NCBI GenBank assembly: GCA_029255685.2
Contig: CM055318.2
Coordinates: 34,336,001-34,400,000 of the forward strand
DNA: 64,000 nucleotides
DNA from: Silene conica
Taxonomy: Eukaryota > Streptophyta > Magnoliopsida > Caryophyllales > Caryophyllaceae
Direction of reading: 5' to 3'
Shown here: piece by piece, positions 23,590 through 38,227 of the stretch
Numbering within the stretch: the stretch's first letter is position 1
Layout of the letters: every line of letters begins with the position of its first letter
Position numbers and translations under genes: made by a program
The notes under the pieces: generated by a model
What the model was told of the DNA's origin: nothing
The model's input: only the letters and a program-made list of their open reading frames with translations
Database searches by the model: none

Positions 23590-24727
23590 TGTGGGTAGTG
23601 AGAGGGAGTGAGGTTGGTGTATACTTTATGGTGGCGATGTTGGCGGTGGTTTGGATATGGTTGTCCGAGGGGTGGTGGGTGAAGTGCCTTTTGTTTTTGT
23701 TTTACACAGTATATATATGATGGTGGAGAAAATGGGGTAAATTATGCGAAAAACTCACCCATAACCAAATTCAATGGCAAGTGGAATAGTGTATTTGGTA
23801 TGGCCAAAATTCATTTTCTGAATTCTTATGCGAAAAGAAAACGGAAAGAATATCTAAAATATAGGAGAGAGTATATCTCATTTTTTTCATTAACCTTCTT
23901 CTTCCTAATGAATTTAAAACCACATAATTGTTAGAAAAAATAATGTATATATGGATAAGATTATAGTGCGAAGAGAACGTGTAAAGGAGAATTGTATTAT
24001 TGATTATGTTGTCTTACGTCGATATATGGGAACTTATTTATAATACCTCTCAGCTTAATGAGACCTTAATGTAGACAACGCCTTAATAATAACGGATCCT
24101 AATATAGTTATATGACCCCAATTTATAATATATTTCTTTCTAAATATTGACGATGATTCCTATTCATCAGCTCTAACAACTATACGTTGTTTCTCAGTAG
24201 TTTGGCAGAAGAAATTATTGTTTATAGCAATATGAAATTATGTAGCTAGAGCCGGACAACTCAGTAGCTTCAAATTGTAACCTTTCTACTATTAACGGGT
24301 GCAACAACTTGTAATGAAGATAAGTTACAAGTATACAAAACAACAAACATGTTCATTCACGTATCAACTACTTCTAGTATCTTTAGCCGCCATTATGATG
24401 GGTTATAAAAATCATGGAAAACAAAAGGAACTTTCGCAGCCCCCAATATTCGTCGGCTTTCAAACTCACATATGCTTACTCTATATGTGTATTACTAACA
24501 GCAAGCTACTTTCCATTTTATTCAATAATTGTATACGTACCTACCAGAAACAGCTACAAACATGCAATTAACATACGGAGTATTACTTAAACGTAACATT
24601 TTGTCCCCATGCAAATTATATCAAAGGGTTGACCCTATTTTACTATATAAGAGGCTGCATATTACTCCATAAGTCAGAAGTCCTAAACTCGTAACAGAAT
24701 AAGTCTAGCTAAGTCATAATTAAGGAT
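23590..24727. other. Upstream region of the peroxidase gene
   Basis: AT-rich intergenic DNA. A TATA box, TATATAA, is at 24644-24650, 78 bp before the start codon, which fits a short 5' leader. Nothing else is recognised; the small open frame at 24299-24571 has no protein-like features. Confidence 0.6.
24644..24650 (+). promoter_or_regulatory. TATA box of the peroxidase gene
   Basis: TATATAA in ACTATATAAGAGG, well placed for a transcript start near 24675. Confidence 0.6.
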
Positions 24728-26758
<2,031 letters not shown>

Positions 26759-27214
26759 AATGTCTCATTCTTTCCCTATGTCGGCGTCTTTTTTCTTATC
26801 TTGTTTATCATTCAATTTTATTTTTCATTTTTTATTTTCTTTGTGGGATCAGAGCCAGTGACTTTGTACATCTTTGGGGTAGAATAGTAAGTTAATAAAA
26901 TGTTCGTGTTGGGAGAAGTTTTCCTTTACTAGTAGTCTCAAATCCGTGCAAATTGAATGAATATGCTATTTTAACATTGTTAAGATAGTGTAAAAAGAAA
27001 TGATTTAACTTTTGATTCAACTTACATCAAACTTTTAGTTTTGAATTATGAGTTTTGTTACCATTTATGTCGTTTAATAAATCATACGCAATGACCCTAT
27101 TAAAGATGTTTTATCAACATATGTTTGAATGATATCAGTTTTTACTCATTATCAAGCAACATGTAGTCATTATTGTATAAGTAAACGTGTGACCCAATTA
27201 ACCCTAACTTCACA
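26759..27214 (+). other. 3' flank of the peroxidase gene
   Basis: Contains AATAAA at 26894-26899, 136 bp after the stop, a likely polyadenylation signal. The rest is AT-rich and unassigned. Confidence 0.55.
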
Positions 27215-28159
27215 TGACTTGTAACATCCCGTATTTTCGTAAATTATATTTTAAGGATTTTAAATTATTTTACGGAATATAATAATATTTTAATATAAAT
27301 TGTTAAGTTATTTTTAATCTTCCTTTAAGATCCGTTTTAAGAAACCTTAAGTTCTTAATTAAGGTGTTAATAACTTGGCATATCTTCAACCCGACTCATA
27401 AACCCGTTCACAAACAAGTGACCCGATTCAGTTAAGAAAGGACACTACATAAACCCTAAACAAAGCATTATTTCATCGACATCACCAAAACACAAACACT
27501 ATTACATTCACTCCTCCATTTCTCCTTTTTCTTCCAAGCTTCAAATCAACTTTTCAAGCTCTTCCCAAACCCGAATCAAGGTAAGTCATACATTTTCGGA
27601 ATCCTTGCGAAATTTCCAAGACATCTATCTCTTTCAATTTCGATTTTGTGTAACCCGAAAAAGACGCTGTTTTGGCTTATTTCCGTTCTAGGGCTCTAAA
27701 ACTCGTTTCTTTGGTTGTAGGGGCTGATTTAGAAGATCTTGAGATTGATAGCTTTGTTGTGGAAGAGGATCTAGGAGCATAAAACGCTTTTGAGGTGACG
27801 ATTATGAGAAACTCGACCTTTTTGCTAAATTAGCATGTTTCTTGTTAATGCTTGATGAAGTTTCTGATTTTTATGGTTATGGTTGTTGTTTAGACTTGGA
27901 AACATGTTAGGGTTTAGCCTTATATGATTCTCACAGGATTAGTTTGTTATTCATATGCTTATTGGTTCATTTTCAGTTTTTACATCCTTAAGACGAATAC
28001 TAAGTTTGATGTTAAAAATGTGTTTGTTGTTGAGATTCTTGCTTGTTTATGTATCCTAAGATTGATATACATGCTGGGTAATCTTTGTTGGTTGCGATTT
28101 TTAAGAATTGAATTGGTTTAGTCGAATTTTTGTGATTCCTGTAAGTTACGAATTTTGGC

Positions 28160-28470
28160 TCAGGGGCTCGGAGCCGGTCGACCGTCTGGGAGTGCATGTG
28201 TGTGTGTTCCGCGTGTTTTTGAAAATATAGCTGAAGGGGTGCTCAGCCGGTAGGCCGGCCGCCTGTCGACCGGCTGAGGCACCTTGTTTTTCATGTTGTG
28301 CGTAGAGAGGAGGAATAGGGACATGATCTCCCAGCCGGGTGGCCGGCGGCCGGTCGACCGGCTGGGGATCCTTCCTCATAGGCTTCGTTTTCTTGTGTTT
28401 TCAAAAGGCTGAAGGTGTAGGGGTTGCCAGACGACTGGCCGGCAGCCTGCCTCTGACCGGCTAGGAACCC
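28160..28470. repeat. Series of G+C-rich hairpins with a GTCGACCG core
   Basis: A module of about 45 bp occurs at about 28240, 28327 and 28423, with a partial one at 28170. Each begins near CAGCCGG, holds GGCCGGC, and ends GTCGACCGGCTG or a variant, so its ends pair with each other. Steps are about 87-96 bp. The last copy is worn (CAGACGACTGGCCGGC ... CTGACCGGCTAGG). The modules stand out from the AT-rich surroundings. Confidence 0.75.
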
Positions 28471-28689
28471 TTTTCACATTGAAGTCGTTTTAACTTTTGA
28501 TCGACTAGTCCGATTTGCTTGAGACTCGTTCCGTGTACCTTGTATGTGTGTTTGAGGTCCCCGGAGGATGGGCGACACTATATTGGGTTCGTGAATGGAG
28601 AGAGGATAGAGACCCCTCGGTCGGGTAACCGAAAGGGAAACCGGCTCTCCCTCAACTTAGTTCTCGGGGTCAATTAAGTGTTGGTTAAA

Positions 28690-29235
28690 AGTCTAGAAAG
28701 ATAGGACTAAGGATATGGTTGTAGTATATATCGGAATATGTATGAGTTGGGACCGCTAGAGTACGATATATACTGATGTTTGATGCGTGCCAAGCTATGG
28801 TCTGAGTTGCGATCCTCTAGTTTGACACGTGAGTGTTTGTGGCGTGACGGCCTAGTCTGAGTTGCGACGTACGGTCTGTCTCGTGTATGGATGATGCGGT
28901 AGGGAAATGTCTGATTTGCGACCTCTGCCCTATCGTGAGTTTGTGTAACCGTAGTGGGTCGGGTCTGAGTTGGGACTCCGATTTCATTACGAAGGGTAAT
29001 GGTTCTGACTGAGTTGTGTTATGAACCATTATTAGCTGATTGGTATCCATTCGTGCCTGAGTTGCGGCTACGGGTGTATGCTTGCTGATTTGTGTACCAA
29101 GTCTAACCTGAGTTGGGGCGTGACTTGGACACTGCTAATTTGTGTCTAGTGCTTGCCTGAGTTGCGGTAGGTATTAGATGCTGCTGATTTGTATCTGCTT
29201 GCCTGAGTTGGGGTACAGTGTCAGATGTTGCTGAT
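28690..29235. repeat. Alternating words CTGAGTTGCGG and GCTGATTTGTG
   Basis: About eight copies of a word near CTGAGTTGCG or CTGAGTTGGG (from about 28745 to 29205) and about five of GCTGATTTGTG or a variant recur every 25-60 bp with unlike DNA between them. The matches are too regular for chance, but the intervening DNA is not repeated. Confidence 0.6.
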
Positions 29236-29885
29236 TGATTGTGATAGATAGAGTGTATTGATTTATAGACTGTTCATCGAAGGCATTGGATGACTCTTTC
29301 GCTAGTGACCCCCCGGCCGGGCAACCGGAAGGGAAACCAGCACTCCTTCCAAATAGTTTTCGAAGTTGGTTGAGAGCCTTGCATAGTATGTGCATGTTGA
29401 CTTGAGATCCAGATATCGAGATTTATATGCTTCACATGTTTTATATATGTTGGAATATGTTGTGTGTTTCTGTGTTACGTGTCGTTACAAAAGGTGGCTA
29501 GGAGAACTCTAGTCACTCCCCACTGATTGTGGCGTACATGTTTACATGTATGTAGGTACATGACAGGATGGTTGGCAGAGAGTTGCATGGAGCTAGCGAG
29601 CGATGATCCTTGTTCATCGATTGATTTTACCCGATTACGTTAGCTAGACTCTACATTACATTTCAGTTTTTGAGTGCCTGTAGGGATGTGTCATCCCAGG
29701 CTGTTTGTATATATTTTACTTTCAGTACGTAGACAGTTATACTTATCTATGTTTCTGTTTATATCAGTTTGTTCAGTTTTGTTTTAATTCACCTCGTTTT
29801 TATGCATGTTAAAGTTTAAATTCCGCGTAAATTTTGGCATGTTGTATGTTTTATTTTTTCGCTGCGACGAGGGTTTTACATGACT

Positions 29886-32112
29886 GATTAGCTTTAGTAG
29901 GCAATTTGATCTGACCCACCCGCTTGACCTGATGGGTGAAAAATAAGTCTACGTTTAACATGAATATAAAATGTATAAAATGGAAAGTTTGATCCAATGT
30001 AGTATTTATTTTAGCTAAATTTCATCATCTATAAATATTAAAAACACTTATATATTATATTTTGAAATAATAGTTAAAATATTATTTTCTCTATTCTACT
30101 TAATTGTATATGTTTGCGTTTTAGGTACTATCATAAGTGGAGAGAATCTTCAATATAAATTCTAGTATATTGCATAAATGATAATCATGTGACATCTTGT
30201 TTAAATTGCCTTACCAAGTACAATATGAATATATATCAAATTTGTATAAACTTTAGTAATATGTAACTAAAGATATAAACAAACAAATAAATATTGATAT
30301 ATGTGCATAAAGCAAACGTATAAAAATCATTGTAACGAAGGAAGTATTACTTTTAGTACTTTAAAATACAAATAGAATTATAAATGAATTATCAATTTCA
30401 TAAATTCAATATGTTGTTTTTTCACTCGATTTTGTTATTGCATGCTAAAATGTTCATTTATTAGAACATACCCGTGCAATTTTTTATTATTATAATTATC
30501 TTATGTTTAAAAATAGTTTAAAAAGCATATTAAATTAATTTTATTAAAAATAAAAGATTTATATCTCTCGCTTATCTCACTTTCCCTAATTTTGATATCC
30601 TTGTTTTTAACCATTCATAGAAGGCTTGTTTTTTTAATTTCAAAGGTATGTATCATCAAGCCATTAACGGGTTCGTGCTTAAAGTAATTTGACAATTCCA
30701 GACTTTTTCAATTGATTGATATTATTTATATACGTATTTTGCATTACCATTTTTGGATTATTTTTATTTTTCTATTTTTTACGGTTCTATTTATTTTATC
30801 TATCTTCTTGTTCTTATTTTTTTCATTTTATGCATTTTAACATTTTTAATTAACTTAAACCTTATCTATGTGAACGTTTCCTCATAAGTCTTTGAACTAC
30901 GTAAATCCATAATTTTTTTTCCAGAGAAACAAATTTTCATCTATTGTATTTTCGTTTTGTAGCCATTTACCTATTTTTTGGTTATAAATTTCACATTTTT
31001 TTACAGTAATTTCAAAACCATAATATTTATATTAATTTATGACAACTTTTACGTCGGTATCCCAGTTAGTTGATATGTATAATTATAATTATAATTGTTT
31101 TAATCGAGTTATTCAAGTTAATCATAAACAATTCTCATCAATTATATAATAGACTATTTTGTCAGATTTTTGCATTTAAAATTTGATTCTAAAAGATTAA
31201 AAAGATGATCGAGATCATGGTAGGGCCTCTATTTAAAAAATTTAAAAAATGTACTTTCAGCCATAGAGCATACCTCAGCTTTGTGGTTGTTGCTTTAATA
31301 AAGAGGATATTTTGTTAAGGATCAATTGATGAAAAACCTCTTTAATGTGTGGATGCAGCACCTGAACACCTGAACAAAATGTGATGGAAAGTATGATGCT
31401 TCCTAACACCAAGCGAACTAGACAAGGAAAGAAGAACACAATAAATCAAGATAGAGTTAGAGTATGCTACTTAGCTATTTTTGTCTGACTATTGCAGTAA
31501 TTCAATTAGGCAGTGGAAGGACAACCAAGAAATAATAAAAACACAGTACAATAGAGAAATCGCTATATAATATACATTTCAGGTAATACATTTGACCACC
31601 TCACCTATGAAGAGATTGTAGATCTTTGGCAAGTGTATGAAACTGATGATGAATACAGTAAGAGATGCCAAAATTGAAACAACCTAAGCACCTAAAAGGA
31701 AAAGGGGGATAACGGTGTCATTTCAAAGATTAACTTAACATCGTTACATTTTTACTAAAACCGTACCTTAGCCCAGCTTTATCTCAACTTCCCTGTTTTC
31801 CTTTCCTAATTCTTTGTTTTCCCTCTTTTGTATTTGGGCCGTGTTTTTTAATTACTACCCTTTGGCCCAATAACAAGTTTAATGTGTGTGTTTGCAATTT
31901 TTACTATGAATCTACATGTTTTCCTATCTCTAACTTCTCGTTTTTGACAATTGATTATCGTGTTTATTGTTTGCTTTGTTATATATTATTCTGGTCATTT
32001 CACGTTTGCTCTTGTCTTTTCGATGATGTCAAGAGGGGGAAGAAAACGACATTGGTAAAAATTTGCCTAAGCTTGCTCCTTGTCGGAATCCGTTGTCTTT
32101 TATGGTCCTTAA
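29886..32112. other. Intergenic AT-rich sequence
   Basis: Between the solo LTR and a Helitron-like terminus. No coding exon, LTR end or clear terminal repeat was recognised on either strand. Confidence 0.55.
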
Positions 32113-32142
32113 CTAGATTTCATGCCCGGGCGTTGCCCGAGT
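32113..32142 (-). mobile_element. Helitron-like 3' terminus
   Basis: Reversed: CTCGGGCAACGCCCGGGC forms a short hairpin, followed seven bases later by CTAG and then T. A hairpin about ten bases before CTRR, inserted between A and T, is the classic 3' end of Helitrons. The body would extend to higher coordinates; the 5' TC end was not found. Confidence 0.5.
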
Positions 32143-32461
32143 AATATCTTGACATGGTTTCAAAATAATTATCGTAACAGTTAATCTTTTAAAAATACTT
32201 AGTATAATAAGCATATATTGAGAATTAATTCAAGTATGATCGTTTTTAATTGCTAATGAAACATCAAATGTATCATCATCCATGGAATAACATGGAATGT
32301 TGAAAGTGCACGAAACTCCAATGGAAACGGAAACATGTACTTCCGATTCAATGGTCTTGAAAAGACACTTAAATATTACGCATCACTGTCAAAATAAATT
32401 TTTAAGCACATATATTTTTATAATAACTTGTGTACTTTTCTTTATCCGATATTTTTAATAT

Positions 32462-33440
32462 ATGAAGATAGTTGAAGCTCGTATTCTTTTAACATTAACT
32501 CGTATTTTTTTTACATTAGATCATATTCTTTTTACTTTATCTCATATTCTTATATTAATAGCTCGTATTCTTATCTTATTAGCTCGTATACTTTTTACAT
32601 TAGCTCGCTCGTATTCTTATGTTAATAGCTCGTATTTTTATCTTATTATCCCGTATTCTTTTTACATTAGCCCGTATTCTTTGTATATTAACCAGTATTT
32701 TTATATGCTCATATTTATAAGTTCGTGATCCGCTTATATGCTCGTATGTTTTTTTTTACATTAGCTCGTATTCTTAACTTAATAGCTCTATTAGCTCGCA
32801 TTCTTACGTTAATAGCTCACGTTCTTATATGCTCGGATTTTTTAGTTCGTGATTCTCTTAAGTTCTTATTCCTTTTACAATAGCTCGTATTTCTTATATA
32901 TTCGTATTTTGTACCTCATATTCTTTTAATTATACCTCGTAATCTTAAATGCTTATTATATCGTGAAATTTGACGTCTTGCAAATCTAGTTCTATTTTTT
33001 TTTAGCTCGAGAAGTTTTTCAATTAGCTCGAGTTTTTGTATTTTGTTTACATTATCTTGTATTTTCATCTTAATAGGTCGTATTCTTATGCGCTCGTATA
33101 TTTAAGTTCGTGATCCTTTTAATCTCGTATTCGTATTCATTTAAATTTGTGCTCATATTTTGAAGCTCGTCTTATCTTAATAGCTCGTATTGTTTTTTCA
33201 TTTGCTCGTATTCATTTGTGCTCGTATTTTAAAGCTCGACTTATCTTAATAACTCGTATTGTTTTTACATTAGTTTGTATTCTTAGCTTAATAACTCGTA
33301 TTATTTTCATATTAGCTCGTATTCTTAGGTTAATAGCTCGCATTCTTCTGTGCTCGTATTTTTTAGTTCGTGATTCTCTTAAACTCTTATTCTTTTTACA
33401 TTACCTCATATTCTTATGTGTTCGTCTTCTGTAGCTCGTA
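32462..33440. repeat. Degenerate minisatellite, about 1 kb
   Basis: Dozens of copies of TAGCTCGTATTCTT and its variants (for example TTACATTAGCTCGTATTC, CTTAATAGCTCGTATT) at steps of about 15-32 bp. Longer units recur too, such as the TTTTAGTTCGTGATTCTCTTAA stretch seen near 32838 and again near 33359. Long open frames here follow from the repeat. It lies just inside the Helitron-like terminus at 32113. Confidence 0.85.
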
Positions 33441-36062
33441 TATATTCATCAATACATTTATTTATGATTTTAATTAATAAGAGAGGCTTAATATATTCAC
33501 AAATAAAGCTATTTATGCTTTTAGTTAAATAAGAGAAGGAAAACAACAAATTATATCATACCTCTACGGTAGCCAAAACTCTTAGTTTACAATCAATTTA
33601 TTATTATTTAATTATCTTTTTATTTATAAACTTAATTTATTTAATCAAGTAATAGCCAATGAATCGCTCTAAAGAAAATAATTATCCAACTGATATTTTA
33701 TTACTATTTAATTATTGTTTTAATTATATACTTAATTTATTTAACCAAAGTAACAGACAATGAAATTGTTCTATAACAATAGTCAATGACATGCACTCCT
33801 TTCGCCGCATTTATTTGTTTAACCTTTTCTGTTCTTTTTGAGAGTATTTTAATTCTTTGTAAAGGTAGACATTTACGAAGTATTTCTAAAGCATCTTACC
33901 AGTCTCGAAGCCAAATAATTTATGTTACGCCAATATCCCAACATCACAGCATCACTATATTCGGTAAATTGTCGTTAGTACCTATTATCATATTCGTATT
34001 CATTTAACGCATCAATCTTAAACTATACACACTTAAAACATTTAATAGATTTTGCAGATAAAACGCATTTTAATTTGTTAGTAACTTATAGATCAAATTA
34101 AGTAGTTTAATTATTATTCTCTGTATTTAGGGATGAATAACAATCATTTGTTTGCACCGACAAATAACTTGCCTATTAGTCCATATAATATGACACTTTG
34201 TAATGAGATTGCCTTATTAGCTAATTGCATTAATGAATTTTATCCTATTTATGAGTTTTTTCATTACCGAAAATACCAATACACACAACCATGATCATGT
34301 GAGCGACTAACTCAAAAATACAAATAAACTCACCCTTTCATGTTAGCTAAATACTAATGTACCACGATTTCGTGAATGGCTAATAAGTAAGTAATAACCT
34401 AATACAAATAAATTCATGACTCAACTACATCTTAGCTAAATATCAATACACGCCGCCGTCATGATTTCGTTAGTACTTAAACTCACCCTTAAACACTTAT
34501 AACAGTTTTACGACTTATATCTTCGGAATTGAACCTTTGCATTAGAAACTTCATAATTAATCTTGTCACTTACCATTACCATAACCTACCTGGATAAGGT
34601 AAATAAAAAGAGTATTGGCTCATCTAAAATATCAACACCTTAACTTTAATATGCATGGTGCATAACTTGGTTTGTTAAAAAAAATATGGCTGCATAACTT
34701 GTTTTCTTCCCAATCTTTATCATTCTTTGATCATTGTAACTTCAACGCCGACTAACTTTATATACGTTCAGAATATAAAAACGCATACTTATATACTATC
34801 CTTAATTCAATATATTATCATATTACAATTAATAAATTTATATAAGCTGCCCACAAGACCTCAATAGAAGTTAATATCGCGCTTGTATGTATAGTTGTAT
34901 ATATACGTACTCCCTCTGTTATTACGTAAATAATAATTCTTGTTTAAGACGGTTTCACATTGAGATAGTCTCACTATATAAAATGATAATTCATTTATTA
35001 ATACTAAATGAACAAACTTTTCATAAACATATGAAGTATAGATCTCACGGTGTCTTTTTCTAAATATTTTGTTACATAAAATTGATTAATTAATATTGCT
35101 AAAAACTTCATTTGCAAGAATAACAAATATAAATACGTGCTCACAAATTAAGTTAAAAATTTTGTCATAGCTAATTCCATATAAAATATGTAAATTATTA
35201 AAAAACATACCTGAATTTGTGTATTGTTTATTACTGCCATCTTGGTGTTAGAGGACCTACAAATAAGCAAATGAAGACAATTAGTGAACCATGAACGAAT
35301 GATGATTAAAAAGGCAATTCGCAAATAGTTTATGTATCATAGAAGATTGTGATGCAATAAAAGGTTAAAAGGTAGAAAACGAAAACATCACAGAAAAAAT
35401 CAATTACCTTGATTTTTGAAAAATATATTTCAATTGGTCTAGAAGTATACACTCATCTGCCAAGGAAAAAAATCGGGCAATTAAATTAAACAATAACAAT
35501 ACAATTCATAAAATAACATCATTACTCATCACTACATAAAAAAATTGCAAAACAAAGTTTATATGGAGTAGTTAGTCGGTAATTGTTTCGAAAGTAAGAT
35601 TAAATTCCGTATTTATAGTATTAGGGAGAGATTTAGAGATTCCAAAGTATTTCACTCCTAATAAAACCCGCTTTACAAATTAAATTAGCATTTTTTATCT
35701 TTTATCGCAATTTGATACAAATAATAAAGTAAGTTGTTTAGAATATTTATCTTGATATATATTTCTTTTAATTATGTACTAATATATTTATCTTATTTCA
35801 ATAATTTATAACTTAAATAATTCACAAAACTTAAACCAATGAAATCGCTTTAAAAGTTCCTCTTTTAAGTATATATATTGATATTGATTACCTATGACTC
35901 ATGTTAATTATATTTTGATCTTGAGTTAATTGATACCTCAAAAGGATAATAATATATTGAGGGGGAACAACATGTTGAGGGGGAACTCGTTCTTATCTAA
36001 AAAGAAAAATTCACTTAGTCATAATTTCTAAAGAGACTTGTCATCATCAAAAAGGGAGAATT
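33441..36062. other. Intergenic AT-rich sequence and remnant of copia internal region
   Basis: 33441-35880: nothing recognised apart from AT-rich DNA. 35930-36062 resembles the last internal part of Sirevirus-like copia elements: GAGGGGGAAC twice, then CATCATCAAAAAGGGAGAAT, a polypurine tract directly before the LTR start at 36063. Confidence 0.5.
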
Positions 36063-37677
36063 TGTTGAGCAACTATTTCCAAAATATGATAATGTTTTAA
36101 TAATGACAAGTTTAATTGTTTATCTAGTCTATATAGCATTCACGATAGTTAAAGGAAAAAGAGATCACATGTTACAAGGCTTCACCAAGATTCAAGATCA
36201 AATGCTCAAGGGTTGAACTACAAATCAATCAAGAGAAGATCAAGGGAAGTCAAGACAAGAAGTTATTCCGAAGATCTCCAAGAAGATCAAGATAGAATAG
36301 GTTCTTCGGTCATATAAGTGGTATAACTATAACTTGACTTTTATAAGGTCAAGGTTATAGTTGGCAGTCAAGGTTATAGCTAGAAGCTATAACTTTGTGT
36401 ATAGAGTCAATCAAAGTTATAGCTCAGTGCTATAACCTTGGTTATTACACGGTGAAGAGCATACAACAACAAAAATCTGTTTTGTTTTTAAAAAAATTTC
36501 AACTATTTAATTTCAAATAGTTTAAAGTGTAAAATAAATAGTGTTTTTTATGGGAAAAATCTTTTGGGGTGTACGAATTTGGTAATATTATGAAGCATAA
36601 TTAACTTATGAGTTGATGCCTCTTCTAATTACCATATTACGTACATACATAATCCTAGTTATTTTCATCCACTCTAAAATATGATTAGGGTTTCGACGAA
36701 TGGCCGAGACAACAAGTGCCTCGGTTTGCGTGCTTCCTTATTTACGGCCGATGAGTAATTAGGGTTAGCATACAAATCATGATATATGGTGTATATTCTA
36801 TCTTATGAGATAAATATTCAAGAATCATATATGTGCACAAATTAATTAGATATTTAGAACAAAATGTGTTTATTCTATTATTATCTTATCTAAAGGATTT
36901 AGTAAATATATTATATCTTTAAGATAATCTATATCTTTTGAGATTACTACTTCATTGAAGATACACTAGTAGAAAAACCCCCTATAGCGGCGGTTGTAAA
37001 TGGGCTTTTTACCGCGGTTCTTACAATTCTTGGTGCGCCGTTTATTTTGGCGTCGTTTAGCCTTTGCGGCGGTTGTGCAACCGCCGCTAAAAGTTACCTA
37101 TTGTGGCGGTTTTGACAAAGAACCGCCGTATTAGGTTTATATAATATGACGGTTTTTATACAGAATCGCCATCTTAGGTTTATATAAAACAACGGTTTTT
37201 ATACAGAACCGTCGTTTTTGGTTTATATACAACGGCGGTTCTATAAACACAACCGCCGGTTTTGGTTTAAATATAGCGACGGTTTTTTAAAACAACCGCC
37301 GTGTTAGGTTTATATAAAACGACGAATTATTAAAAGAACCGTCGTGTTAGATTAAAAAAAAACGGCGGTTTGTAAATACAAACGCCGTTTTAAGGTTCTA
37401 TTAAACGACGGTTTTTAACACAACCGCCGTTAAAAACATTTATAATTTTATTTTTAAAATAATTATTTTCACGAAAATTTTAGCAGCACCTCCCCATAAA
37501 TTGGATAATCCCAAATATTACATAAATAAAATGAAACCTGCCAACAGAAATGTAACCACATTTACATTATTTCAAACAACACAAATCCAACAACGTTACA
37601 TCAATCTCGCATCGATCACAACCAAACTTAAAAATAACATCAACATCCTACCAAGGATAACTATAAGTAGGGGTGTG

Positions 37678-38186
37678 CAAAATCCGGTCCAGACCGGAAA
37701 AATGGACCGGACCGGACCGGAATCTATCGGACCGGAACCGGAATTAAAAAATCCGGTCCGGTCTCAGGTCCACCATTTTTTAAGATTCCGAGTTCCGGTC
37801 CGGTCCGGTCCAGGACCGGTTTTTTCCGGTCCGGACCGGTTTGGACCGGAATTTATGTTTTTATATTTTTTTTCCTTAAAAATATATTAAAATCCGGTCC
37901 AAACCGGTCTAACCGGTCCAAACCGGTCCAAACCGGTCCAACCGGTCCATAATATTCAAATTCCGGTCCATAATTTTACCAATCCATAATTTTGTCGGTT
38001 TATAATATCCAAATTCCGGTCCAACCGGCCCGGTCCGGTCTTGGACCGGAATTTTACCGGTCCGGTTCCGGTCCGAGTTTTTTATATTCCGGTCCGGTCC
38101 CGGTCCGTCATTTTTGCCAATTCCGATTCCGGTCCAAACCGGTTCCGGTCCGGTCCGGTCCGGTTTTGGACCGGTGCACAGCCCTA
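37678..38186. mobile_element. hAT-type MITE made of CCGGTCC repeats
   Basis: 509 bp. Left end TAGGGGTGTGCA, right end TGCACAGCCCTA, so near-perfect terminal inverted repeats, and an exact 8 bp duplication ACTATAAG (37670-37677 and 38187-38194), the hAT hallmark. The interior is built almost only of GGTCCGGACCGG, CCGGTCC and AACCGGTCCA blocks in both orientations. It lies about 40 bp after the stop of the Ulp1-like gene. Open frames across it are by-products. Confidence 0.93.
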
Positions 38187-38227
38187 ACTATAAGTGTATG
38201 AATAACATACATGCCAAAACTAATCTA

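Larger units (their letters stand above)
27220..29880 (+). mobile_element. Solo LTR of a chromovirus-type gypsy element
   Basis: 2661 bp, starting TGTAACATCCCGTATTTTCG and ending GAGGGTTTTACA. A perfect 5 bp duplication TGACT flanks it (27215-27219 and 29881-29885). No internal element sequence is present, so this is what remains after recombination between two LTRs. The start resembles the reversed start of the gypsy LTR ending at 13908 (TGTAATACCTCGTATTTTTA). Inside are a G+C-rich hairpin series (28160-28470) and two alternating words (28690-29235). Confidence 0.9.

Noticed and set aside
30462-30482. Helitron terminus at ACATACCCGTGCAA
   Set aside because: The word resembles the CCCGTGCA arm of Helitron hairpins, but the other arm and CTAG are missing.
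32462-33434. Hydrophobic Leu/Ile-rich frames that look like membrane proteins
   Set aside because: They are translations of the TAGCTCGTATTC minisatellite.
37501-38201. Two Pro/Gly/Arg-rich frames
   Set aside because: Translation of CCGGTCC repeats in the hAT MITE.
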